Positions 24,730 through 33,784 of a stretch of 64,000 bases of DNA are shown here, one piece after another. Both the position numbers and the translations under genes were made by a program. The stretch is from Vibrio penaeicida (GTDB lineage: Bacteria > Pseudomonadota > Gammaproteobacteria > Enterobacterales > Vibrionaceae). Position 1 is the first letter of the stretch. Each line of letters starts with the position of its first letter. The DNA lies in NCBI RefSeq assembly GCF_030689305.1, contig NZ_JAUYVM010000019.1, positions 1 to 64,000 of the forward strand. The letters are read 5' to 3'. The notes under the pieces were generated by a model. That model did not search any database. It had not been told where the DNA came from and worked only from the letters and a program-made list of their open reading frames with translations.

Positions 24730-25437
24730 ATGGATAGCAAACAAATTTTGGTCGTTGATGATAATTTGGAGCTCCGAGAGGCATTAACAGACTATTTAGG
24801 ACGCTCTGGATTTACCGTTGTCAGTGCCGAGAATGGCACCCAGATGTGGCAATTCTTAGCTGATCACACACCAGACTTAATCATCCTAGATATCATGATG
24901 CCCGGCGAAGATGGGTTCACGCTGTGTCAAAAGCTAAGAAGAACCTCAGATATCCCCATCATTATGCTCACTGCAGTCGCAGAAGAAGCCGACAGAGTCG
25001 CTGGTTTGGAGATGGGCGCGGATGACTACATTACAAAATCATTTAGCCCGCGGGAATTGCTTGCAAGGATAAAAACCATTCTCCGTAGAAGCCAAATCTC
25101 CTCCGACAATGCGATTCCTAAATGCATACGCTTTGCTCAGTGGGAGCTCAACACGGTAACAAGGCAATTGATCCATTTATCGACTCAAGCCACTAAACAG
25201 ATGTCTGGTGCGGATCTTTCTCTTCTCTCATTATTTATTAGAAACCCCGAATCTATCTTGACCAGAGACGACATTGCCCGGGAGATTTGGGGGAGAGATG
25301 CCGACCCACTAGAAAGAGGTATTGATGTTCAAATCAGCCGACTTCGCCACCATTTGGACGATAAAGATCGTTCACTTATTCTGACCGTCCGCAGCAAAGG
25401 TTATATGCTCACGTCAGGCGTAAATTATGAACATTAA
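24730..25437 (+). CDS. OmpR/PhoB-family response regulator with an altered receiver motif
   Basis: A 235-residue regulator with an N-terminal receiver domain: VVDDN acidic pair, phosphorylatable Asp in PDLIILDIMMPGEDG (about residue 53) and the Thr in IIMLTAV. A C-terminal winged helix follows (ILTRDDIAREIWGRDADPLERG to RSKGYML). The usual KPF after the last strand is KSF here (DDYITKSFSP), so the conserved proline following the invariant lysine is replaced by serine. I start at the ATG of MDSKQ because GGAAGGAG precedes it. The kinase gene overlaps its end by 11 bp, so the two are translationally coupled. Confidence 0.93.
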   Translation: MDSKQILVVDDNLELREALTDYLGRSGFTVVSAENGTQMWQFLADHTPDLIILDIMMPGEDGFTLCQKLRRTSDIPIIMLTAVAEEADRVAGLEMGADDYITKSFSPRELLARIKTILRRSQISSDNAIPKCIRFAQWELNTVTRQLIHLSTQATKQMSGADLSLLSLFIRNPESILTRDDIAREIWGRDADPLERGIDVQISRLRHHLDDKDRSLILTVRSKGYMLTSGVNYEH

Positions 25438-26863
25438 CCTCATTCCACGCTCCCTTGCTTCGCGGACTTCTCTGTTTCTTCTTATCGTTATTGTGCTCGC
25501 CCAATTGCTATCTGGTGCGATTTGGTATCAGCAATCTGCGAACAAGGACAAACAAGGGTTACTCAATACAATAAGAAGCTTAACGCTTAGTGCATCATCG
25601 ACGGTGTCTTTCTTTCAAACACTTCCTTCGGAATATCGCCATCTCGTTCTCAACCAACTGCGTAATATGGGCGGCACACGCTTTTTTGTTTCACTCAATA
25701 ATCATCAAATCCCGCTTACGCCGATTGCAGAAAGTGAAAGAAAATCTCTGGTTATTGATGAAGTCAAAACAGTACTCGGAAGCGAGCTGGATAACATTCG
25801 AAGTATGAGCATTGATTTCACTTTGCGAGAACACCTAAAAGTCTTTAACAACGAATTGCCTATTGATGAGCTTCCCTTATTGTGGGCACATTACACTCTG
25901 TCTTACGGAGACATTAATCCGCCTATATTAGTGATGCAAATTGAAGTAGCGCCGAGTGAATGGTTCTACCTCGCTGCTGTCTTACCTGCACCTTATGTCA
26001 ATTTGGAAACGAGTTTTTTCGACATCAGAGAATGGCTCACCATGTTTTTATCGGCATTTTTATTGCTCGGTTGTACTTGGCTGGTTGTTCGAAAAGAATT
26101 ACGTCCAATCCGAGCGCTGGCAAAGGCTGCTACCTTGATGTCTAGCAAGCTAAAGGTTCCAAATGTCAACGAAGAAGGCAGCTCTGAGTTTCGCGCCGCC
26201 ATCCATGCCTTCAATAAGATGAACCGTAGAATTGATAGCCACATAAACGATCGTGAAATGCTATTCAGCGCTATTTCTCATGATTTAAAAACCCCTATTG
26301 CGTGTTTGAAGCTACGCTCAGAAATGCTCGACAACGCTGAAGACAGAGAGCGTTTTTCCAGAATCGCCAATGATCTGGACTTGATGGTAAAAGGCGCGCT
26401 GCAATGTATAAAAGCCACGGACATTCATGAAGAGATCGAACTCATCAATATCCCTGCTCTGCTAGAACACATCATTAGCACCACGCAAAACGGCACTTCA
26501 ACGATCTTAGTTCACACTCACAATGCACAGCCCTACGCGGGCAAGCCTTTAGCCATGAAACGTTGCTTGCAAAATCTAATTGATAACGGCATTAAATACG
26601 GTCAGAAAGTTGAAATCGATATCAACGACTCAGAAGAATCACTGGTTATCAATATATGGGACCACGGAAAAGGAGTAGAACCCGCGCTCATTGACAAGAT
26701 CTGTGAACCTTACTTTCGTATCGAAAATACCTCCGATAAAGAAGGAAATGGTCTTGGTCTCACTATCACGCAAAGCATCGTTAAAGCGCACGGCGGTCAT
26801 CTTTCTTTTAAACCCGCAACAACCGGTGGCTTATGCGCAATACTGACATTCCCAAGAGGTTAA
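25427..26863 (+). CDS. Sensor histidine kinase
   Basis: A 478-residue membrane kinase. TM1 lies at about 14-33, a periplasmic domain of about 165 residues follows, and TM2 lies at about 202-222. After a HAMP-like linker come the H-box FSAISHDLKTPIACLKLRSEML (phosphorylated His near residue 285) and the ATPase motifs NLIDNGIKYG (N box), WDHGKGVEP (G1) and EGNGLGLTI (G2). All catalytic boxes appear intact. It pairs with the preceding response regulator. The sugar-binding-protein gene starts four bases after its stop, suggesting that the binding protein presents ligand to the periplasmic domain. Confidence 0.93.
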   Translation: MNINLIPRSLASRTSLFLLIVIVLAQLLSGAIWYQQSANKDKQGLLNTIRSLTLSASSTVSFFQTLPSEYRHLVLNQLRNMGGTRFFVSLNNHQIPLTPIAESERKSLVIDEVKTVLGSELDNIRSMSIDFTLREHLKVFNNELPIDELPLLWAHYTLSYGDINPPILVMQIEVAPSEWFYLAAVLPAPYVNLETSFFDIREWLTMFLSAFLLLGCTWLVVRKELRPIRALAKAATLMSSKLKVPNVNEEGSSEFRAAIHAFNKMNRRIDSHINDREMLFSAISHDLKTPIACLKLRSEMLDNAEDRERFSRIANDLDLMVKGALQCIKATDIHEEIELINIPALLEHIISTTQNGTSTILVHTHNAQPYAGKPLAMKRCLQNLIDNGIKYGQKVEIDINDSEESLVINIWDHGKGVEPALIDKICEPYFRIENTSDKEGNGLGLTITQSIVKAHGGHLSFKPATTGGLCAILTFPRG

Positions 26864-26867
26864 CAAG

Positions 26868-28112
26868 ATGATTCGTATGGTTTTAGCGGCAACGCTATCC
26901 TCATTTTCAGTCTCAGCCACGACCACAACCGCTACGGAAATGGAGTTCCTACATTGGTGGACATCACAAGGCGAAACAAAAGCACTCAATGTGCTCAATG
27001 AACAGCTGCATTCACATAATATTGAACTGCATAGTGCTTCCGTTGTTGGCGGCGGTGGAGACAGCGCGATGACGGTTCTGCAAGCAAGAGCATTAGCAGG
27101 AAACACACCTCACTTTGCGCAAATAGAAGGGCTTGCTATCCGTTCATGGGATGCCATTGGGATTTTGCATAACTTAAATACCACTGCCAAAGCTCAAGGG
27201 TGGGATCAACACTTGTACCCGCTGGCACAGTCTATTAACCACACCGATAACGGGTATGTCGCACTTCCTATTACATTACATAGAATGAACTGGCTTTGGG
27301 TTAATCATAAAAACCTTCGCGCATTAAACCTTGAAGTGCCCTCAAATTGGGATGAGGTATTCAATGCGATGGACAAAGCAAACCGTCAGGGCATTACCCC
27401 ACTTGCTATTGGCATGCAGCCTTGGCAAGTCGTTCAGCTCTTTGAAAATTTGCTTTTGGCAAAAGGAGGCGTCGATTTTTACTACCAAACGCTCGTGCAG
27501 CTTGATTCCACCAATTTAAAGTCCGACACAATGCAAGCTATCTTGCGTGATTTTCGTAAGCTCAGTCAGTTTGTTCAAAAAACACAGCCCGATTCAAAAT
27601 GGGATACCGCAACGCAATCTCTTGCCGAGAATCGCGCGCTCTTTCAATTAGGGGGAGACTGGATACTGGGTGATCTCATGGCACGTGGTGTAAACGTTCC
27701 AGAAGACATCGGGTGTTATGCCGCACCGCAGACCCAATCGGTGTTTTTGTACAATATGGATAGCTTCATTTTTATGTCGCGGAAATCTTTTGATCAGCAG
27801 CAAGCCAACAAACTCGCTAACGTAATGGCAAACAAAGACTTTCAGTCTTCCTTCAATCGGTTAAAGGGCTCGATTCCAGTTCGAAAAGACATTTCACTCA
27901 GCAATTTTAATCCTTGTCAGCAACAATCTCGGCACGATTTCATTCGCGCGACCGTCAATAACCTCGCAGTTCCCAGCATGACGGATTCCATGGCGGTCAA
28001 TCCAATAGAGCAGCACGCCATCAATAGTGAACTATTCCGCTTCTTCAAAGACCCCAGTATCTCGGTAGACACTGTCATTACACGCATCGTTTCCATCGCC
28101 AGCAGCAATTAA
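26868..28112 (+). CDS. Sugar-type ABC substrate-binding protein without transporter
   Basis: A 414-residue periplasmic binding protein of the MalE/family-1 type. A signal peptide (MIRMVLAATLSSFSVSA) precedes MEFLHWWTSQGETKALNVLN, typical of sugar-binding proteins in this family. Later family landmarks are YVALPITLHRMNWLWVNH, PSNWDEVFNAMDKANRQGITPLAIG and FQLGGDWILGDL. No permease or ATPase gene is adjacent. It is the third gene of the regulator-kinase-binding-protein unit, so it probably serves as the sensory input rather than, or in addition to, transport. The ligand is perhaps a glucose- or mannose-like sugar. Confidence 0.9.
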   Translation: MIRMVLAATLSSFSVSATTTTATEMEFLHWWTSQGETKALNVLNEQLHSHNIELHSASVVGGGGDSAMTVLQARALAGNTPHFAQIEGLAIRSWDAIGILHNLNTTAKAQGWDQHLYPLAQSINHTDNGYVALPITLHRMNWLWVNHKNLRALNLEVPSNWDEVFNAMDKANRQGITPLAIGMQPWQVVQLFENLLLAKGGVDFYYQTLVQLDSTNLKSDTMQAILRDFRKLSQFVQKTQPDSKWDTATQSLAENRALFQLGGDWILGDLMARGVNVPEDIGCYAAPQTQSVFLYNMDSFIFMSRKSFDQQQANKLANVMANKDFQSSFNRLKGSIPVRKDISLSNFNPCQQQSRHDFIRATVNNLAVPSMTDSMAVNPIEQHAINSELFRFFKDPSISVDTVITRIVSIASSN

Positions 28113-28170
28113 CCCATAACGAAACATCTCTACGTTAGTTGGGGATAGAGCTGGCAAAACAATGGGTAAA

Positions 28171-28206
28171 AAAATACCCCAGAGTACGTCTGGGGTATTA
28201 GATTTT
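28171..28206. terminator. Bidirectional terminator between the binding-protein and RND genes
   Basis: AATACCCCAGA pairs with TCTGGGGTATT around five bases (stem 28173-28199), with an A run to the left and TTAGATTTT to the right. It separates convergent genes and can act in both directions. Confidence 0.9.
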
Positions 28207-28227
28207 ATGAATCAGTAATTTTTCGTG

Positions 28228-31200
28228 CTACTCGTCTTTTAGCTCCACCAGCTTAGTGCTGCCACCGTGGAACTTCTCGCGTTTTCTCTGCACCATTGCG
28301 TAGAAGCTTGGGATCAAGAACGTACCCGCAAGAAGCACACAAAGTAGACCGCCCACCAAAGAGACACCCAGTGAGTTTTGACTGATGTAGCCCGCTCCGG
28401 ATGCAAAAATCAGTGGTGTGATACCCAGTATGAACGACCAAGACGTCATGTTAACCGCGCGGAAACGCAGCTCACCGCCTTTAACGGCTGCTTTTTCAAT
28501 CGCGACTTCTTTATTTTCCCGCTCTAATTTCGCGAACTCCACAATCAAAATGGCGTTCTTGGCGGCGAGCGCAATAAGCAGAACTAAACCTATCTGTGCG
28601 TATAAGTTAAGCGGTATACCCGTTAGATTCAGTGCAATGAAAGAACCTAAGGTTGCAACCGGAACCACTAAAATAATCGCCAGTGGGATCGTCCAACTTT
28701 CGTACTGAGCAACCATAAACAGGTAGATAAAAATCAGCGCAAGGGCGAAAGCATAAATCGCCTGATTACCCGCTAACTTTTCTTGATACGCCAAACCTGT
28801 CCATTCGTATTGGTAACCATGAGGCAACACCTCAGCCGCAACACGCTCCATTGCCGCAATCGCGTCACCGCTTGAATACCCTGGTGCCGCTTCCCCTTGG
28901 ATAACCGCAGAACGGTACATGTTGTAACGCCATGCTACATCTGGCTCAAACACTTGCTCATAGGTGACTAAAGTGCTCAGTGGAATCATTTCGCCTTTTT
29001 GGCTGCGAACATGAAAACGACCGAGATCTTCCATGTCAGTACGGTGCTCCGCGTCGGCTTGCATGGTGACGCGGAAGTTTTTACCAAACATGGTGAAATC
29101 ATTGACGTAGATCGAACCCAAGTTCCCTTGCAATGTTTGGAAAATCTCGCCTAAAGGGATTCCGAGTTGCTTCGCTTTTTGACGATCGATATCGAGATAG
29201 TAGTGCGGAACGTTTGCACGGAATGTACTGTAGGTATAAAGAATTTCAGGCTGCGCGTTGGCTTTTGCCATCACCTCACCCATAACCTGAGCCAAGTCAC
29301 TGCGATCTCGACCTAGCGCATCTTCCAACACAAATTCGAAACCCGATCCTGCTCCCATACCCGGTACGGCAGGCGCACCCATAGCAAAGACGACAGCTTC
29401 AGGGATTTCTTGTGCGGCACGAGCATTAATACGCGCAGTCACAGCAAAGGAAGAATGATCACCTTCCATACTGTTTCTTTGGTTCCAATCTTTTAATTTA
29501 ACGAACAACGATGCGCCGTTTGAAGCAGCAGCTCCCGTCAGGAATGCATAGCCATTTGCTACTGTTACCCCTTCAATACTTGGTTCTTGATTGATTAGGT
29601 CCATCAGTTTTTCTGTTGCCGCTTCGGTTCGCGATAATGAAGCAGAATCTGGGAGCTGAACGTTAACCAACATAATGCCTTTGTCTTCTTGGGGAACAAA
29701 CGCAGTCGACGTTGTTTTCGCGAGGTAAGAAACCGCCCCCACCGCTACACCAAAGAACACCAACGCTAGAATCGCTTTTTTAACTAAAAAGCCCGCTGCT
29801 TTTCCGTATTGCTGGGTAATCTTGTCTAAGCCGCGGTTAAATGCTTCAAACCATTTTGCCGTATTACCGCCTCCCTGTTTCAATACCAGCGAACACACTG
29901 CTGGTGACAGCGTCAGTGCGTTAATAGACGAAATTACAACTGAAATACAGATCGTTAGAGCGAATTGACGATACATGATACCAGTGATACCAGGAAGCAT
30001 CGCTACGGGGATAAATACAGCTAAAAGAACCAATGTTGATGTAACGATTGGACCTGTTACCTCTTTCATTGCTCTTAAGGTTGCTTGTTTCGGCGATAAG
30101 CTTGGATCGCGCTTCATGATTGTATCGACATTTTCGATAACCAAAATGGCGTCATCTACCACGATACCGATAGCCAAAATCAAACCGAATAACGTCACGG
30201 TATTAATCGTGAAGCCTGTCGCCAACATAATGGCAAATGTACCGATAAGTGATACTGGAATCGCAATAACCGGAATTAACGTCGCGCGTGCACTGCCAAG
30301 GAACAGATAGGTGACGGCAATAACCAGTAGAATGGCTTCGATTAAGGTTTTAACGACCCCTTTTATCGACTCTTCAACAAACAGCGTTGTGTCATAGCTG
30401 GTTTCATAAGCCATACCTTCTGGGAAGGTTCCTGATAACTCCCCTAAACGATCCATGACCAAACCGCCGCTTTCCAAGGCATTAGCGCCCGATTGCAAGC
30501 TTAGGACAACGATTGATGCATCGTGCCCGCGGAATAACCCCGTTCCATTGTAGAAGTTTTTGCCAAGTTCCACTCTTGCAACATCTTTCAAGTACACCGC
30601 GGAACCATCAGGATTCGCGCGAAGCATGACACTTTCAAACTCTTCTACCGTTTCCAACCGCCCTTTAGTAACCAAGTTAAACTGAACGTCTTGAGGGTTG
30701 GCGTATGGCGCAGCACCAATATTACCAGCAGCAACTTGTACGTTCTGTTCAGCTAAAGCGGCATGCACATCCGAAGTCGTCATACCTAAGCTTGCGAGTT
30801 TTTCTGGGTCGAGCCATACGCGCATCGCGTATTCACCGCCGCCAATTACGCTCACATTACTGATGCCTTTTACTCGAGCAAGCTGGTCTTTCACATTCAG
30901 GTTGATGTAGTTAATCAAAAATTGGTCGTCGTACTTATCGTCAGGAGAAAAGAAATTCAGCACCATGAGAAGATCAGGCGAATTTTTCTTCACCGTTACC
31001 CCAACCATTCGTACTTCTGGGGGTAATTTTGACTCGATTTGGGTCACTCGGTTTTGCACATTCACCTGTGCCATATCGGGGTCAGTACCAATATCGAAAG
31101 TCACGTTTAAAGAATACGAACCGTCGTTCGCACTTTTGGAAGACATGTAAATCATATCTTCCACACCATTGACCGACGTTTCTATTGGATCGGCGATAGC

Positions 31201-31380
31201 CTGCTCCACTACTTCAGCACTGGCACCTGTGTAATAAGCCGTGACATTCACAGATGGTGGGCTAATTTCAGGGTATTCCGAAACAGGCAGCACCAGAAGA
31301 GACATCGCCCCTGCCAGTGTCAGAATAATGGAAATAACCAGTGCAAACTTCGGGCGCTGGATAAAAAAGCGACTAAGCAT
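28228..31380 (-). CDS. RND efflux pump inner-membrane transporter (HAE1, AcrB-like)
   Basis: A 1050-residue hydrophobe/amphiphile efflux RND protein, exporting drugs or detergents by proton antiport in a tripartite complex. FFIQRPKFALVISIILTLAG opens TM1. The TM4 proton-relay region GLILAIGIVVDDAILVIENV holds two adjacent Asp. The second half includes QYESWTIPLAIILVVPVA and AAKNAILIVEFAKLE with the TM10 Lys. It is co-transcribed with the adaptor gene, two bases apart. No outer-membrane channel gene is nearby, so it presumably uses a TolC encoded elsewhere. Substrates cannot be inferred. Confidence 0.95.
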   Translation of the reverse strand: MLSRFFIQRPKFALVISIILTLAGAMSLLVLPVSEYPEISPPSVNVTAYYTGASAEVVEQAIADPIETSVNGVEDMIYMSSKSANDGSYSLNVTFDIGTDPDMAQVNVQNRVTQIESKLPPEVRMVGVTVKKNSPDLLMVLNFFSPDDKYDDQFLINYINLNVKDQLARVKGISNVSVIGGGEYAMRVWLDPEKLASLGMTTSDVHAALAEQNVQVAAGNIGAAPYANPQDVQFNLVTKGRLETVEEFESVMLRANPDGSAVYLKDVARVELGKNFYNGTGLFRGHDASIVVLSLQSGANALESGGLVMDRLGELSGTFPEGMAYETSYDTTLFVEESIKGVVKTLIEAILLVIAVTYLFLGSARATLIPVIAIPVSLIGTFAIMLATGFTINTVTLFGLILAIGIVVDDAILVIENVDTIMKRDPSLSPKQATLRAMKEVTGPIVTSTLVLLAVFIPVAMLPGITGIMYRQFALTICISVVISSINALTLSPAVCSLVLKQGGGNTAKWFEAFNRGLDKITQQYGKAAGFLVKKAILALVFFGVAVGAVSYLAKTTSTAFVPQEDKGIMLVNVQLPDSASLSRTEAATEKLMDLINQEPSIEGVTVANGYAFLTGAAASNGASLFVKLKDWNQRNSMEGDHSSFAVTARINARAAQEIPEAVVFAMGAPAVPGMGAGSGFEFVLEDALGRDRSDLAQVMGEVMAKANAQPEILYTYSTFRANVPHYYLDIDRQKAKQLGIPLGEIFQTLQGNLGSIYVNDFTMFGKNFRVTMQADAEHRTDMEDLGRFHVRSQKGEMIPLSTLVTYEQVFEPDVAWRYNMYRSAVIQGEAAPGYSSGDAIAAMERVAAEVLPHGYQYEWTGLAYQEKLAGNQAIYAFALALIFIYLFMVAQYESWTIPLAIILVVPVATLGSFIALNLTGIPLNLYAQIGLVLLIALAAKNAILIVEFAKLERENKEVAIEKAAVKGGELRFRAVNMTSWSFILGITPLIFASGAGYISQNSLGVSLVGGLLCVLLAGTFLIPSFYAMVQRKREKFHGGSTKLVELKDE

Positions 31381-31382
31381 AG

Positions 31383-32516
31383 TTAGGCTCCAGTGTTAGC
31401 GGTATCTGAGTTTGTTACATTGACAGGCATTCCATTTCTGACACGTTGTAAGCCTTGTGTTATCACACGCTCATCTTTCGATAAGCCTTTGGTAACAATG
31501 ACTCCTTCAGCCGTCTGACGACCCATTTCAATATTTCGGCGTTCGGCAATGTTTCCTTCTGTGATAATCATAATGAAGTTACCTTCTAGATCCGTTTGCA
31601 CAGATTTTCTCGGGATAACGATAACTTCTTCAGCACTTTGTTCTTGAATCGCAACCCGAACGTGTTGACCTGGTAACAAGGCGTGCTCTGGGTTATCGAC
31701 ACTCGCTCGGAGAGAAATAGTTCCCGTATTTAGGTTGATGCGGTTACCGATAAAATCGAGCTTCCCTTTGTGTTCGTAAACATCACCGTTCTCAAGTTCA
31801 ATCACAACATCTAATGCATTGGCTGCGCCCGCCCCATCGCCGCTCACTTTATCCATTCCAAAATCTAAACGTTCGCGTTCACTGACGTTAAAGCTGGTAT
31901 GAATAGGATCAAGGCTAACAATTGTGGTAAGGGGACCAGAAGATGGAGACACGAGGTCACCGATGCTAACGTTGCTGCTGCTGATTCTTCCCGAGAATGG
32001 CGCGACAATTTGGGAGTGAGATAAGTTCACGTTAGCCAATTTTAATTGTGCTTCTGCCGCCTCAACTTGCGCCTGAGCGCCAAGTTTTGAAGAGGTCAAT
32101 GAATCGAATTCTGACTGTGAAATATTCCCTTTAGGGAGAAGGTTCTTGCCTCGCTTGAAGTCCAATTCTGCTTTTTTAAGCGCTGCGTTTGCCTGAGATA
32201 AAGAGGCTTTTGCTGTCGCAACCTGAGCTTCGAACGACAAAGGGTCAATTTGGTACAGCACGTCCCCTTTTTCGACAAACTGCCCTTCAATAAACAAACG
32301 TTCTTTTAGATAACCGGAGACTTGAGCGCTGATGCTCGCATCTTCTACTGCTTCAACTCTCCCTACATACGTCTTACTTTGCTGGTGCATTATTGTGGTT
32401 GATTCCACTGCGACGACATTTGGCGCAGCGGCTTGTTGATTTCCATTTTCTGCTTCACCACATCCAACCAAGATTAATGAGCTGACTATTGCCAAGCTAA
32501 GTAATTTCTTTTTCAT
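31383..32516 (-). CDS. RND efflux periplasmic adaptor (membrane-fusion) lipoprotein
   Basis: A 377-residue AcrA/MexA-type adaptor linking the RND pump to an outer-membrane channel. It starts MKKKLLSLAIVSSLILVGC, a lipoprotein signal with lipobox LVGC, so the Cys near residue 19 is lipidated. The barrel-sandwich halves are visible as SAQVSGYLKERLFIEGQFVEKG and QIVAPFSGRISSSNVSIGD. An alpha-hairpin lies between them. I choose 32516 because it places the lipobox correctly; an upstream frame to 32591 would spoil the signal. No dedicated regulator is adjacent; the LytTR gene upstream is in a different unit. Confidence 0.93.
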   Translation of the reverse strand: MKKKLLSLAIVSSLILVGCGEAENGNQQAAAPNVVAVESTTIMHQQSKTYVGRVEAVEDASISAQVSGYLKERLFIEGQFVEKGDVLYQIDPLSFEAQVATAKASLSQANAALKKAELDFKRGKNLLPKGNISQSEFDSLTSSKLGAQAQVEAAEAQLKLANVNLSHSQIVAPFSGRISSSNVSIGDLVSPSSGPLTTIVSLDPIHTSFNVSERERLDFGMDKVSGDGAGAANALDVVIELENGDVYEHKGKLDFIGNRINLNTGTISLRASVDNPEHALLPGQHVRVAIQEQSAEEVIVIPRKSVQTDLEGNFIMIITEGNIAERRNIEMGRQTAEGVIVTKGLSKDERVITQGLQRVRNGMPVNVTNSDTANTGA

Positions 32517-32986
32517 GTATTTACCAATTTTTGAAATGCAGATTATTAGGGTCTGTTGACCTTTCAAGATGATTTTTAAAACGATACCCAAGTAAACTCA
32601 AGATGCTTGGGTATAAACAATTTGGCTCTATGATTCTCACTGCCCACCTTCAGGCACAAAAACACGTATTCTCACCCTATGATGACACCTTATTTTGTTA
32701 GATTGCTTCAAATATTTCACGTAATAGTGTGTCAAATTATTGCAAATTAAAAACACCACAAGCCAATGATTATTAATACAACAATGAAAATTGTATTACA
32801 AAAAACCATTTACGATATCTATGTATAACGAAGGAATGTTTACGCAGGGAATAACACGCAGGTTAAAGTGTTACTCCACTAATGCATTTGGAAAGAGATC
32901 GGATAGAGGGAACATTGCCGTGTTGACGCAATTTCTGTTTGCCTTAAAGTCTGCTACTACAGGCTCGGCTGTATATGGAGAAAAGT
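32517..32986. other. 470-bp gene-free gap upstream of the RND unit, with a short repeat
   Basis: This region likely holds the RND promoter. At 32584-32614 it carries ATACCCAAGT and its inverse ACTTGG-type end, GCTTGGGTAT, a 31-bp degenerate member of the ACCCAAGT palindrome family, in the putative leader. The rest is AT-rich. A reading frame at 32791-33000 has no ribosome-binding site or family resemblance and is probably not a gene. No clear operator was recognised. Confidence 0.6.
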
Positions 32987-33769
32987 TTACATTCCCTTAA
33001 ACAAGTGCTGAGATGCGCGACTTACAGGAAGTTCACAACAACCGATTTTGGCAAACATTCGCCCCGCCAGATCTTTCTTCACTTTATCTATCGCTGAGAC
33101 TGAAATGATTGTGGAACGGTGTATTTGCCAAAACCGATTAGGATCCAGTTGATCGAGTAACTCCTTGAGCGACATCCGAATGACATATTCATCAAACGCA
33201 TCATCTTCCTTCCTACAATATACAGAAACGTATTTATCTTCCGACTTAAAGTAAGCAACATCATCAATAGATACGAGGTGGATCTCATCTCCTAATGATG
33301 CTTTTATCCAATGAAGATAATTTTGTGTGGTATTGGTTTGCCCTTTTAGTTGTTCGAACAAGGATTGTAAATCAGGTTGTGAAGGCTGGCTTTCCTCAAG
33401 TTTTGCTTGCACTTTTTGGCAGGCTTTGAGCAATCGCTCTTCATTTAAGGGTTTTAACAAATAATCGGAAGCGCTTAAATCAAACGCCTTAACGGCATAT
33501 TCATCGTACGCTGTGGTGAATACTATAAGAGGAGGTCGTTGCAGTTTATTCAGCTTGCTTGCTAGCGATATCCCATCAAGCTCGGGCATTCTAATATCCA
33601 AAAAGACGACATCTGGATCGTGTTTCAATATAGCGTCAAGTGCGCTTTTGCCATCCTGAACTTTCGCGATGACATCGAGCTCTAACCACACTTCGGACAA
33701 CATTTTTTGCAGGTGATGAAGTAAAAGAGGTTCATCATCTGCAATTAGAGCTTTCACTTGTTTTACCAT
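32987..33769 (-). CDS. LytTR-family response regulator
   Basis: A 260-residue regulator of the LytR/AlgR/AgrA type. The receiver shows LIADDEPLL, the phospho-acceptor Asp in PDVVFLDIRMPELDG (about residue 57) and DYLLKPLNEERLL with the Lys-Pro intact. The LytTR DNA-binding domain runs from about residue 155 (DEIHLVSIDDVAYFKSEDKYVSV) to FWQIHRSTIISVSAIDKVKKD near 230. GGTGGA precedes the ATG. It is the last gene of a seven-gene unit and is partnered with the LytS-type kinase 15 bp upstream. Confidence 0.93.
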   Translation of the reverse strand: MVKQVKALIADDEPLLLHHLQKMLSEVWLELDVIAKVQDGKSALDAILKHDPDVVFLDIRMPELDGISLASKLNKLQRPPLIVFTTAYDEYAVKAFDLSASDYLLKPLNEERLLKACQKVQAKLEESQPSQPDLQSLFEQLKGQTNTTQNYLHWIKASLGDEIHLVSIDDVAYFKSEDKYVSVYCRKEDDAFDEYVIRMSLKELLDQLDPNRFWQIHRSTIISVSAIDKVKKDLAGRMFAKIGCCELPVSRASQHLFKGM

Positions 33770-33784
33770 TCTATGTCCACCAAA

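Noticed and set aside
32791..33000. 69-codon frame in the gap before the RND genes
   Set aside because: No ribosome-binding site, no recognisable sequence, and the end overlaps the LytTR gene on the other strand.
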